64,000 bases of DNA from Ketogulonicigenium vulgare WSH-001 (lineage in GTDB: Bacteria; Pseudomonadota; Alphaproteobacteria; Rhodobacterales; Rhodobacteraceae): contig NC_017384.1 of assembly GCF_000223375.1 (NCBI RefSeq), positions 2,048,501 through 2,112,500 on the forward strand. Reading direction: 5' to 3'. How positions within the stretch are numbered: the first letter of the stretch is position 1; each line of letters begins with the position of its first letter. A program made the translations under genes and the position numbers. Below the pieces are notes generated by a model. That model made no database searches, was not told the origin of the DNA, and saw only the letters and a program-made list of their open reading frames with translations. Of this stretch, positions 45,086 through 53,040 are shown one piece after another.

Positions 45086-45892
45086 ATGCAGGACAGCGCT
45101 GACATCTGTGTACGGATTTTGGGCTGCGGGTCATCCGGCGGCGTGCCGCGTCTGGGCGGGGAATGGGGCGACTGCGATCCGTTCGAGCCAAAGAACACCC
45201 GCACGCGCTGTTCGATCCTTGTCACCCGTGAAACAGATCAGGGCCGCACGCAGGTGCTGATCGACACCTCGCCCGACATGCGCCAGCAGTTGCTGGCTGC
45301 CGATGTGCGCACGCTGGACGGGGTGCTTTATACCCATCCCCATGCCGACCATGTCCATGGCATCGACGATCTGCGCGCCATATCGTTCAACGGTGATCAA
45401 CGGCTGGATGTCTGGATGGATGCATCGACAACGGCTGCAATCACGCATCGCTTTGGCTATATCTTTAAAACGCCCGAAGGCTCGCCCTATCCGCCGATCT
45501 GCGTGCAACGCCTGATCGAGGGGCCGGTCACCATCACGGGCGCAGGCGGGCCCATCACGTTCGAGCCGCTGCGCGTCGAGCATGGCAATATCAGCGCCCT
45601 TGGCTTTCGGTTCGCCGATATCGCCTATATCCCCGATGTTTCCCTGATTCCCGAGGATGTTTGGCCACAGCTTTCCGGCCTTGATTGCTGGATCGTCGAT
45701 GCCCTGCGCTATAAACCGCATCCCTCGCATTCGCATGTTGCACAGACACTAGGCTGGATTGACCGCGCAGCGCCCAAAATAGCCGTTTTGACCAATATGC
45801 ATGTTGATTTGGACTACCAGACCCTTGGTCAAGAGCTTATGGCCGGGGTGACCCCCGCCTTTGACGGGATGGTTTTGCGCTTTCGCGCCTGA
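45086..45892 (+). CDS. MBL-fold hydrolase (PhnP-like)
   Basis: 268-aa metallo-beta-lactamase-fold protein. The metal site is THPHADHVHGIDD (near residue 83), preceded by GCGSSGGVPRLGG, a glycine-rich N-terminus shared with PhnP phosphodiesterases, and VDALRYKPHPSHSHV carries later ligands. Its start lies one base after the TatD stop, so the two are probably co-translated. Substrate unknown; cyclic phosphates are possible by family. Confidence 0.9.
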   Translation: MQDSADICVRILGCGSSGGVPRLGGEWGDCDPFEPKNTRTRCSILVTRETDQGRTQVLIDTSPDMRQQLLAADVRTLDGVLYTHPHADHVHGIDDLRAISFNGDQRLDVWMDASTTAAITHRFGYIFKTPEGSPYPPICVQRLIEGPVTITGAGGPITFEPLRVEHGNISALGFRFADIAYIPDVSLIPEDVWPQLSGLDCWIVDALRYKPHPSHSHVAQTLGWIDRAAPKIAVLTNMHVDLDYQTLGQELMAGVTPAFDGMVLRFRA

Positions 45893-45965
45893 ATTTTCCT
45901 GAACTGGACGACCTTGTGCTTTGGCATGGCCGCCCGCCTGACCCAACGCACGACCAAGGTTTGCT

Positions 45966-46895
45966 ATGCTTGCAATTATTGATGTCATCCTGCCCGTTTT
46001 CCTTGTGCTGGGGGCGGGCTATCTGGTCGCGTGGCGCGGCGGGATGAGCGAAACCGCCGTGGCGGGATTGATGAAATTCGCCCAAGGCTTTGCCCTGCCG
46101 TGCATCTTGTTCCGCGGGATTTCGCAACTGGATCTGGCGCATAGCTTTTCACCCTCGCTGGTGGTCAGTTTCTATGTCCCCGCGACCGTGTGTTTCTTTG
46201 TGGGTATCGCCGGCGCGCGTCTATGGGCCAAACGCCCATGGGAAGATTCGATTGCGATTGGCTTTGCCTGCCTGTTCTCGAACTCGATGCTGCTGGGACT
46301 GCCGATCAATGATCGCGCCTACGGCCCCGAATCGATGGATACGGTGCTGGCCATCGTGTCGATGCACGCGCCTTTCACCTATTTTCTGGGCATCACCGCG
46401 ATGGAAATCGCGCGCAACGTCGGGCAGACGCCGCTGATGGTCGCACGCAAAGTCGCACGGTCGATCTTTACCAATAATCTGGTGATCGGCGTGCTGGCGG
46501 GCGTTGTCGTCAACGTGCTGAACATCCCGATCTATCACACCATTGGCGAGGCCATGGATCTGATCGGCCGCGCCGCTGTGCCCGCCGCCCTGTTCGGTCT
46601 GGGTGCCGTGCTGTATCGCCTGCGCCCCGAGGGCGACATGCGCCTGATCCTGATGGTCAGCGCGATCAGCCTGGGGCTGCACCCGGTGCTGACCTATCTG
46701 TTCGGCCAAAGCTTTGGCATGACGGGCGTTGCGCTGAACACAATGGTGCTGACCGCCGCGATGGCCCCCGGCGTCAATGCCTATCTATTCGCGGATATGT
46801 ACGGGGTGGGCCGCCGCGTAAACGCCTCATCCGTGCTGATCGCGACCACGATTTCCATCCTCAGCCTGCCGATCTGGATCATCGTCATGGGCTAA
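45966..46895 (+). CDS. AEC-family membrane transporter
   Basis: 309-aa protein with about ten hydrophobic segments in two sets of five, as in the auxin efflux carrier (AEC) family. The family signature includes LPCILFRGISQLDL early and GMTGVALNTMVLTAAMAPGV (near residue 255), then NAYLFADMYG. Bacterial members carry organic acids such as malate or malonate; the substrate here is unknown. Confidence 0.88.
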   Translation: MLAIIDVILPVFLVLGAGYLVAWRGGMSETAVAGLMKFAQGFALPCILFRGISQLDLAHSFSPSLVVSFYVPATVCFFVGIAGARLWAKRPWEDSIAIGFACLFSNSMLLGLPINDRAYGPESMDTVLAIVSMHAPFTYFLGITAMEIARNVGQTPLMVARKVARSIFTNNLVIGVLAGVVVNVLNIPIYHTIGEAMDLIGRAAVPAALFGLGAVLYRLRPEGDMRLILMVSAISLGLHPVLTYLFGQSFGMTGVALNTMVLTAAMAPGVNAYLFADMYGVGRRVNASSVLIATTISILSLPIWIIVMG

Positions 46896-47002
46896 GGCCC
46901 AAGCGGCGCGATTTTTTTCGCGCCGCGCCGCAAAGCTGCGGAACCTTTACCCTTTATCCTCGTTCGTTCTGTGAAGAAGCGCGAAAGGGCAAGGGGGACG
47001 TC

Positions 47003-47494
47003 ATGACTTTCCATCACACACCGATTGCATCGCATGCAGGCCAGCGCCCGCCGCGCGACTGGGCATGGCGCCTGACACGCAGTCTTGCCCCTATCATTAT
47101 TGCAATGACACTGCTGTTCATTGCCGTCGGATCGCTGCTTGCGACAGCCGCCGGGTCCGTGCAGCAATTATCCGTCAATGGCGCCGTGATCGAGATGCCC
47201 CGCATCATTCAACGCGGTAGCGCGGGCGAGGCTGTGATGATTTTTGACGGCCCCGCCGCCGATCACGAAATTGTCCTTGGCCAAGCCCTGATGGATAACA
47301 TCGAAATCACACGCGTCTCGCCATCGACCGTCAGCGCAGCAGACGACGCAGGGATGAAGCTGTTGTTTCCCGCCAGCACGGAAAGCCCCTATATTCTGGC
47401 GATCAATCTGATCGCGACCGGCTGGGGCCGCGTGCATTTCCCGCTATGGGTTGACGGCGTTCAGCACGATATCACGCTGTTCATTATTCCCTGA
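47003..47494 (+). CDS. Single-pass membrane protein of unknown function
   Basis: 163-aa protein with a basic N-terminus, one membrane helix (about residues 30-52) and a predicted beta-rich extracytoplasmic part (MPRIIQRGSAGEAVMIFDGP, FPLWVDGVQHDITLFIIP). I do not recognise a family. AAGGGGG precedes the ATG. It is convergent with the H-type lectin gene with 18 bases between stops. Confidence 0.65.
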   Translation: MTFHHTPIASHAGQRPPRDWAWRLTRSLAPIIIAMTLLFIAVGSLLATAAGSVQQLSVNGAVIEMPRIIQRGSAGEAVMIFDGPAADHEIVLGQALMDNIEITRVSPSTVSAADDAGMKLLFPASTESPYILAINLIATGWGRVHFPLWVDGVQHDITLFIIP

Positions 47495-47512
47495 TCTCAC
47501 GGCCCGGTGATT

Positions 47513-47872
47513 TTACTGTGCCGTGCCAAAAGCGAACCAGCTGACCGTCGCCAATGAAATGCGCGTATCGCTCCAAGTTGCAAAGTGAATGGTGAATCCA
47601 TTGGTATCCACATCTTTCACCCGCAGATCATACCGCAGGTTCTGCTCGCGCGCGGAATCAACCGCAGCCAGCGATAGCAGCACCTCAGGTTTATAGGCGT
47701 AAAGGCGATCAAAGCTGACACGCACCTCTAGACTGCGGTTGCCGTCACCTGCCCACATCGGGCCGTCGGGATAATGGTTAAAAAGGTCTATTCTACCAGT
47801 CTGCGGCAACGCAGGGCGAATGAATTTCCGGACCGGTGCTGATTCGATTTTATCTAGCGAGGACGCGTTCAT
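47513..47872 (-). CDS. H-type lectin domain protein
   Basis: 119-aa protein with no signal peptide. The C-terminal ~75 residues match the H-type lectin fold: VRVSFDRLYAYKPEVLLSLA, a central LRYDLRVKDV, and GFTIHFATWSDTRISLATVS with WFAFG at the end. In snail agglutinin HPA and slime-mould discoidins this domain binds GalNAc-type sugars; bacterial members are little studied. A GTG at 47875 is an alternative start; AAGGAA lies upstream of both. The gene lies behind four TTAA half-sites, including a perfect CtrA box. Confidence 0.75.
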   Translation of the reverse strand: MNASSLDKIESAPVRKFIRPALPQTGRIDLFNHYPDGPMWAGDGNRSLEVRVSFDRLYAYKPEVLLSLAAVDSAREQNLRYDLRVKDVDTNGFTIHFATWSDTRISLATVSWFAFGTAQ

Positions 47873-47937
47873 CACAATGAAATTCCTTCGAATTTTGGTC
47901 TAATGTCCAATAACCACACATTCACAGCTTTGAATAT

Positions 47938-47977
47938 TTAAGAAAAGTTAACCATAGGTTAACAAAAATCCGTTAAC
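47938..47977 (-). promoter_or_regulatory. Cluster of CtrA-type half-sites upstream of the H-type lectin gene
   Basis: Four TTAA half-sites at 47938, 47948, 47959 and 47973 are spaced N6, N7 and N10. The central pair, TTAACCATAGGTTAAC, is a perfect palindromic TTAA-N7-TTAA CtrA box. The cluster lies 66-105 bp before the lectin gene start and 170 bp before the next rightward frame. It is the best CtrA-like site in the window. Confidence 0.65.
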
Positions 47978-48146
47978 ACATTGGCAATGCAAACAATAAA
48001 TCCGCAATATCGCGATTTTTCTTTAGATTTCTGCCCTCACGCATGCCAATCCGGCCGCGATAAGTACCGCAATAACCGCATGAAATCGCGCGCCGAAAGG
48101 GGGTGCACCGATTGAAAATCCGGCTCGGCCCGCCCACATTCGAACG

Positions 48147-48386
48147 ATGCACGGCATATCCATTCACGAACGGTTAAAGAACTGGCGCTATGCAGCGCTG
48201 CGCCAAGCGAAATATAGGGCGATCTATGCCCATGCCGTGATGGTTGCACATCTGGACGGCCATTTGGTGGCGGATGATCACCCGTCTTGGACACGCATCG
48301 ACGCGGCATTGGACGCAGCCCGCGCGGGCGATGCAGAGGCGATATCGATCGTGCTGCGCGAGATCACGCGCCTGCGCGATAACTGA
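48147..48386 (+). CDS. Small protein of unknown function
   Basis: 79-aa basic-to-neutral protein (MHGISIHERLKNWRYAALRQ...), helical in character and rich in Ala and His, with codon use like that of its neighbours. No ribosome site is evident before the ATG and no family is recognised. It lies between the CtrA-like cluster and tRNA-Leu(GAG). It could be real or a chance frame. Confidence 0.4.
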   Translation: MHGISIHERLKNWRYAALRQAKYRAIYAHAVMVAHLDGHLVADDHPSWTRIDAALDAARAGDAEAISIVLREITRLRDN

Positions 48387-48450
48387 CGGCACCTCTGTGC
48401 ATAGTGGAACACCTATGGCAGTTTTCACTGCGCGTTGATCAAAATCTGAA

Positions 48451-48537
48451 TGGTGCGGATGAAAGGACTCGAACCTTCACGGGTGTTACCCCACAGCGAC
48501 CTCAACGCTGCGCGTCTACCAATTCCGCCACATCCGC
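48451..48537 (-). tRNA. tRNA-Leu (anticodon GAG)
   Basis: An 87-base type II tRNA on the minus strand with CCA encoded. The acceptor GCGGATG pairs with CATCCGC. The anticodon arm CAGCG-TTGAGGT-CGCTG gives GAG. The long variable arm and T-loop TTCGAGT are intact. Short ORFs reading through it (for example MKGLEPSRVL...) are artefacts. Confidence 0.96.
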
Positions 48538-48759
48538 ACTGTGATCAGGTAGGCTTGGCGCGTATAGACGAGGGCTTTGGCGAAGAAAAGGGGGAATTTT
48601 TGCAAAGCCGGCAGGTGCACGTAACGTCGCGCTGCAAAACAAGGACTGCCCCCCTTCTAAACCTGCGTTTATGCCCGCCTGCAAAGGGTTTAGACCCCTG
48701 GCAACCAACCCAGGTTCAATAGACCGGGCGGTGCGGATGGCGTTTTTGACCCCTGTGAA

Positions 48760-48779
48760 GACCCGGTCGGTTCCGGGTC
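48760..48779 (+). promoter_or_regulatory. Inverted repeat in the 5' region of the first PepSY gene
   Basis: GACCCGG-TCGGTT-CCGGGTC can form a 7-bp hairpin that ends 13 bases before the ribosome site and 21 bases before the start codon. It could be an operator or a leader hairpin. The rest of the 263-bp gap from 48538 shows no gene. Confidence 0.3.
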
Positions 48780-48800
48780 GACAATCCACAGGAGACGACA

Positions 48801-49301
48801 ATGCCCAATTCTTATCTGAATGGCCGCTATCTGATGGCCGCACTCGCAAGTGCCCTCAGCCTGACCGCCGCTGGCGCCGCCTTTGCCCAAACGCAGCCGA
48901 CCCTCGTCGAGCAGTTGATCGCGCAATATCAGGCCGAGGGCTTTACCCGCGTCGAGATCGAACAAGGCCGCGCGCGCATCGAGGTGAATGCGATTCGCGG
49001 GCAGGATGATATCGAGGCTGTCTATGACGCGATCACGGGCGCGCTCCTTTATCAAACGCAGGAACGGGTCGAGCGCGATGACGACACCCGCCCGGGCGTC
49101 TGGGTTGAGCGCGACGACGACGACGAAGATGATCGCCCCGGTCGCGGCCAGACCGGTGGTAAGGATGATGACCGCTGGGATGATGATGACCGCGATGACT
49201 GGAATGACCGCGATGACGATCGCGACGACGACCGTGATGATCGCGATGATCGCGATGATGATGATGACGACGACGACGATGACCGTTATGACCGTGACTA
49301 A
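48801..49301 (+). CDS. Secreted PepSY-like protein with Asp/Arg-rich tail
   Basis: 166-aa exported protein: signal peptide (cleavage near residue 30, AAFAQ), one PepSY-like domain (LIAQYQAEGFTRVEIEQGRA, YDAITGALLYQ) and a tail from about residue 90 that is almost only Asp and Arg, ending in a run of ten Asp before RYDRD. PepSY domains are usually protease-inhibitory or regulatory; the acidic tail suggests cation binding. AGGAG precedes the ATG. A related protein follows directly. Function unknown. Confidence 0.85.
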   Translation: MPNSYLNGRYLMAALASALSLTAAGAAFAQTQPTLVEQLIAQYQAEGFTRVEIEQGRARIEVNAIRGQDDIEAVYDAITGALLYQTQERVERDDDTRPGVWVERDDDDEDDRPGRGQTGGKDDDRWDDDDRDDWNDRDDDRDDDRDDRDDRDDDDDDDDDDRYDRD

Positions 49302-49369
49302 TATCATTTGACCCAAAGCCCCCGCAGCCAAGGCGCGGGGGCGACCCCATCCGACAGGAGGAAAAACTG

Positions 49370-49777
49370 CTGCGACATCTGCCGCTTCAATGGTTTTGCG
49401 CGCTGGCCCTTGGCCTCAGCCTTGCCGCCGCCCCGCTCGAGGCGCTCGCCCAAAGCCCTGTGCAGACTCAGATCGTCAGCCAGCTGACCGCGCAGGGTTT
49501 CACCCGGATCGAGGTTGACCAGACGCTGCTGGGTCGGCTGCGCTTTCGCGCCTGGTCAGACAGCGGCCTTTACCGCGAGATCGTCATCGTCCCCGCCACG
49601 GGCGAGATTTTGCGCGACTATATGCGCAGCGCGGCAAGCGGCGCCGCAAGCATTCCACAGCTTTTCACGCCCGATGATGGCGGCAGTGGCAGCGCAGGCG
49701 GCCTGTCATCGGATGACGACGATGATGATGACGATGACGACAGCGATGATGATAGCGACGATGACGATGATGACTAA
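49370..49777 (+). CDS. Second secreted PepSY-like protein with Asp-rich tail, probable CTG start
   Basis: About 135 aa. The frame carries a signal peptide (RHLPLQWFCALALGLSLAAA...EALAQ), a PepSY-like domain (IVSQLTAQGFTRIEVDQTLL, VPATGEILRDYM) and a tail with a ten-Asp run, then SDDDSDDDDDD. No ATG, GTG or TTG begins this frame early enough to include the signal peptide; AGGAGG at 49356-49361 points to CTG at 49367 or 49370. A GTG at 49460 would drop the signal. It is a paralogue of the preceding gene and probably co-transcribed with it. Confidence 0.75.
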   Translation: MRHLPLQWFCALALGLSLAAAPLEALAQSPVQTQIVSQLTAQGFTRIEVDQTLLGRLRFRAWSDSGLYREIVIVPATGEILRDYMRSAASGAASIPQLFTPDDGGSGSAGGLSSDDDDDDDDDDSDDDSDDDDDD

Positions 49778-49807
49778 GCCCCGCCATCAGACAGGATATC
49801 GTCTCTG

Positions 49808-50341
49808 ATGCCCGGCCGCTTTGGCATCATCGCCTTGCTGATCGTGCAGTTGGTCTGCGCGGTGCTGTTCCTATGGAACACGCTGATCTCGGTGCTGGGC
49901 CTGCCGCCGCTGGCGTGGGAGGTAAACGAGTTTATCGAGATCGGCGCCGCCTGCGGCCTGCTGATCGGCGTCGCCATGGGCATTGTCACGCTGCGCGATG
50001 CGTTGCGCCGCGCGAAACGGGCCGAAAGCCAGTTGCGCGCCGCCTCTGGCGCATTCATGGATCTGCTGCAGGAGAAATTCCTGCAATGGGGCCTGACCCC
50101 GGCCGAGCGGGACGTGGCGCTTTTCGCGATCAAAGGGTTCAGCCTGTCCGAAATCGCGCAGATGCGGCAAACCTCTGAAGGCACCGTAAAGGCACAAACA
50201 AACGCCATTTACCGCAAAGCCGGTGTCAGTGGGCGCCCGCAGTTGTTATCTATCTTTATCGAAGACCTGATCGAGGCGCCGATCTCGCCCCTTGCCGCCG
50301 CCCCAACGCCCGCCACCCTCCCGACCGTGACGGAGAAATAG
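49808..50341 (+). CDS. Membrane-anchored LuxR-type transcription regulator
   Basis: 177-aa protein with two N-terminal membrane helices (about residues 5-28 and 40-62), then a short coiled linker and a GerE/LuxR helix-turn-helix (LTPAERDVALFAIKGFSLSE, IAQMRQTSEGTVKAQTNAIY, near residues 96-140). There is no receiver or autoinducer domain, so the signal is probably sensed in the membrane or periplasm. It follows the two PepSY-Asp genes by 30 bases and is likely their regulator; that link is inferred from position. Confidence 0.85.
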   Translation: MPGRFGIIALLIVQLVCAVLFLWNTLISVLGLPPLAWEVNEFIEIGAACGLLIGVAMGIVTLRDALRRAKRAESQLRAASGAFMDLLQEKFLQWGLTPAERDVALFAIKGFSLSEIAQMRQTSEGTVKAQTNAIYRKAGVSGRPQLLSIFIEDLIEAPISPLAAAPTPATLPTVTEK

Positions 50342-50569
50342 ATGCGATTTTTGATCCCGCTTGTTGCTGCTCTCGGCCTGACCGCCTGCGCAATTCCCGA
50401 TGTCAGCACGCGCCCGGCGCCGGAGAGCTATCCGGCGCTGATCAATGTCGATCCTATGATGCGCGATGCCGCCGCGCTTGGCGCGACCAATCCGACCGCA
50501 ACACAAGACGATCTGGACGCCCGCGCCGCCGCGCTGCGCGCCCGTGCAGCCGCATTGCGGGCAAACTGA
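50342..50569 (+). CDS. Small lipoprotein of unknown function
   Basis: 75-aa predicted lipoprotein: MRFLIPLVAALGLTAC with lipobox LTAC (Cys16), then a short region and an Ala/Arg-rich helical C-terminus (AAALRARAAALRAN). It starts directly after the regulator's stop codon, so it is probably the last gene of the PepSY-LuxR unit. No known family recognised. Confidence 0.7.
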   Translation: MRFLIPLVAALGLTACAIPDVSTRPAPESYPALINVDPMMRDAAALGATNPTATQDDLDARAAALRARAAALRAN

Positions 50570-50640
50570 CGCCTGATGCGTTGCACCTAGACGCGGGACA
50601 GGCTAACCAACCGCGCAGACCACTTTACAGGAATATTGCG

Positions 50641-51927
50641 ATGACTGCTCCGCTCCGCCTTGGGATTGCTGGCCTTGGAACCGTGGGCACCGGCATTATT
50701 CGCATTATTCAAGAGCATGGGCAGATGCTTGCGGCCCGTGCGGGTCGCCCTGTCCAGATCGTCGCCGTCTCGGCCCGCAGCAATAATAAGGATCGCGGCG
50801 TCGCGCTGGATGGCTATGCCTGGGAAAGCGACCCTGTCGCGCTGGCCAAACGTGATGATATCGACGTTTTCGTCGAAGTAATGGGCGGCCACGAAGGCCC
50901 CGCGCGCGCGGCGACCCTTGCCGCGCTGGATAGCGGCAAAGACATCGTCACCGCCAACAAGGCGCTGCTGGCCATCCACGGCAATGAAATCGCCGCCAAG
51001 GCCGAGGGCGCGGGCCGCGTCCTGCGGTTCGAGGCTGCCGTCGCGGGCGGTATCCCCGTGATCAAGGCCCTGACCGAGGGGTTGGCCGGCAACCGTATCA
51101 CCCGCGTCATGGGGGTGATGAACGGATCGTGCAATTACATCCTGACCCGCATGGAAAGCGCGGGCCTGACCTATGAGGAAGTGTTCGAGGAGGCCCGCGC
51201 GCTGGGCTACCTTGAGGCGGACCCGCAGTTGGACGTGGGCGGCATCGATGCGGGGCACAAGCTGTCGCTGCTGTCGGCCATCGCCTTTGGCAGTAAGGTC
51301 GATTTCAATGCGGTCGAGCTGGAAGGCATCGGCGCCATCACGATCGAGGATATTCGCCACGCCGCCGACCTTGGCTTTCGCATCAAGCTGCTGGGCGTCG
51401 CGCAATTGACCGGCCGCGGGCTGGAACAGCGCATGACCCCCTGCCTTGTGCCCGCGCATTCGCCGCTGGGCCAATTGCAAGGGGGCACCAATATGGTCGT
51501 GCTAGAGGGGGACGCCGTTGGCCAGATCGTGCTGCGCGGCCCGGGCGCGGGTTCAGGCCCGACCGCTAGCGCTATCATGTCGGATGTGATTGATATCGCA
51601 CGCGGCATCCGGATGCCGACATTCGGCATTCCGGCGACCAGCCTTGTGGCGCAGCCCGCCGCGCGCTCGGCGGTGCCTGCGCCCTATTACATCCGTATGC
51701 AGCTGGACGACAAACCCGGCGCGCTGGCGAAAGTCGCACGAATCTTGGGCGATAACGGCATTTCCATCGACCGCATGCGCCAATACGGCCATGATGGCAG
51801 CGCCGCCCCGGTGCTGATCGTCACACACAAGACGATGCGCAGCGCCGTGGAACTGGCACTCGAGGCCCTGCCGCAAACCGCCGTCGTGACGGGTGAAACC
51901 GTGGCACTTCGCATCGAAAGCCTCTGA
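50641..51927 (+). CDS. hom: Homoserine dehydrogenase
   Basis: 428-aa NAD(P)-dependent enzyme of the aspartate pathway to threonine and methionine. The nucleotide-binding GLGTVGTGIIRI is at residues 12-23, the catalytic core carries VTANKALLA, MGVMNGSCNYILTRM and DPQLDVGGIDAGHKLSLL, and a C-terminal ACT domain (PYYIRMQLDDKPGALAKVAR near residue 349) gives feedback control. The ATG at 50641 has AGGAA upstream; a longer frame from 50581 is not family-like. Confidence 0.97.
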   Translation: MTAPLRLGIAGLGTVGTGIIRIIQEHGQMLAARAGRPVQIVAVSARSNNKDRGVALDGYAWESDPVALAKRDDIDVFVEVMGGHEGPARAATLAALDSGKDIVTANKALLAIHGNEIAAKAEGAGRVLRFEAAVAGGIPVIKALTEGLAGNRITRVMGVMNGSCNYILTRMESAGLTYEEVFEEARALGYLEADPQLDVGGIDAGHKLSLLSAIAFGSKVDFNAVELEGIGAITIEDIRHAADLGFRIKLLGVAQLTGRGLEQRMTPCLVPAHSPLGQLQGGTNMVVLEGDAVGQIVLRGPGAGSGPTASAIMSDVIDIARGIRMPTFGIPATSLVAQPAARSAVPAPYYIRMQLDDKPGALAKVARILGDNGISIDRMRQYGHDGSAAPVLIVTHKTMRSAVELALEALPQTAVVTGETVALRIESL

Positions 51928-52059
51928 GTTTTTGGGCGAATCCGGCCGAGGCGAAAAGCGTTAGCGTTCACATGCTTGTCGCCTCTGGCCCATAAGGCTA
52001 GGGCAGGAAAGGTAGGCGCGGGGACGCTCCCCCCGCCGCGTCAGAACAAGGAAAACGTG

Positions 52060-53025
52060 ATGACCACTGCGCCGGAATTCCATGATCGCATGCTGTCGCT
52101 GGGCCTTGCCCGCGTCTCCGAAGCCGCCGCGCTGGCCTCTGCCGCGATGGTGGGGCGTGGCGATGAAAAAGCCGCCGACAAGGCCGCCGTCGACGCAATG
52201 CGCACCCAGCTGAACATGCTGGACATCGCCGGTGTCGTGGTGATTGGCGAGGGCGAGCGCGACGAAGCCCCGATGCTGTATATCGGCGAAGAAGTCGGCA
52301 CCGGCACCGGCCCTGCGGTGGATATCGCCCTCGACCCGCTGGAAGGCACGACGCTGACCGCAAAAGACATGCCGAACGCGCTGACCGTGATCGCCATGGC
52401 GCCGCGCGGCACGCTGCTGCACGCGCCCGACGTTTACATGGACAAGCTGGCCATTGGCCCCGGCTTTCCGGCCAATACCGTCTCGCTGGATATGTCGCCT
52501 GCCGAACGCGTCTATGCGCTGGCCAAGGCCAAGGGTGTCGAAGCCGCGGATATCACCGTCTGCATTTTGGACCGCGAACGCCACCAAGACATGATCGCCG
52601 AAGTGCGCGGCACCGGCGCCGCCATTCGCCTGATCACCGATGGCGACGTTGCGGGCGTCATGCACTGTGCCGACCCCGAAACGACCGGCATCGATATGTA
52701 TATGGGTTCGGGCGGCGCACCCGAGGGTGTGCTGGCGGCCTCGGCCCTGAAATGCATGGGCGGCGAGATCTATGGCCGCCTGCTGTTCCGCAATGATGAT
52801 GAACGTGGCCGCGCGGCCAAAGCGGGGATCACCGACCTGAACCGCATCTATACCCGCGACGATCTGGTCACGGGCGATGTCATTTTCGCGGCCACCGGCG
52901 TCACCGATGGCTCGCTGCTGCGCGGCATCAAACGCGAGCCGGGTTTCTTCACCACGGAAACCGTGCTGATGCGGTCGAAAACGGGTTCGGTGCGTCGCAT
53001 CACTTACCGCTGCCCGATCAAGTAA
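52060..53025 (+). CDS. glpX: Class II fructose-1,6-bisphosphatase GlpX
   Basis: 321-aa gluconeogenic phosphatase. Family motifs: DIAGVVVIGEGERDEAPMLY (near residue 51, metal-binding), DIALDPLEGTTL (near residue 89) and MYMGSGGAPEGVLAASALKC (near residue 208). In Rhodobacteraceae GlpX may also act on sedoheptulose bisphosphate. AAGGA lies upstream of the ATG at 52060. It is placed between hom and recJ, as in many relatives. Confidence 0.96.
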   Translation: MTTAPEFHDRMLSLGLARVSEAAALASAAMVGRGDEKAADKAAVDAMRTQLNMLDIAGVVVIGEGERDEAPMLYIGEEVGTGTGPAVDIALDPLEGTTLTAKDMPNALTVIAMAPRGTLLHAPDVYMDKLAIGPGFPANTVSLDMSPAERVYALAKAKGVEAADITVCILDRERHQDMIAEVRGTGAAIRLITDGDVAGVMHCADPETTGIDMYMGSGGAPEGVLAASALKCMGGEIYGRLLFRNDDERGRAAKAGITDLNRIYTRDDLVTGDVIFAATGVTDGSLLRGIKREPGFFTTETVLMRSKTGSVRRITYRCPIK

Positions 53026-53040
53026 GATGAAAGGGGCAAA

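Noticed and set aside
46905..46924. Inverted repeat GGCGCGA-TTTTTT-TCGCGCC after the AEC transporter gene
   Set aside because: The T-run is in the loop rather than after the stem, so it is not a normal intrinsic terminator; no other evidence for function.
48450..48722. Plus-strand frame giving MKGLEPSRVLPHSDLNAARL-like protein
   Set aside because: It reads through the complement of tRNA-Leu(GAG); this is a well-known annotation artefact.
49690..49777. GATGAC/GACGAC repeats as a DNA-level microsatellite or CRISPR-like array
   Set aside because: The repeats are codons for the Asp-rich tails, in frame in both genes. There are no spacers or regular repeat units as in CRISPR.
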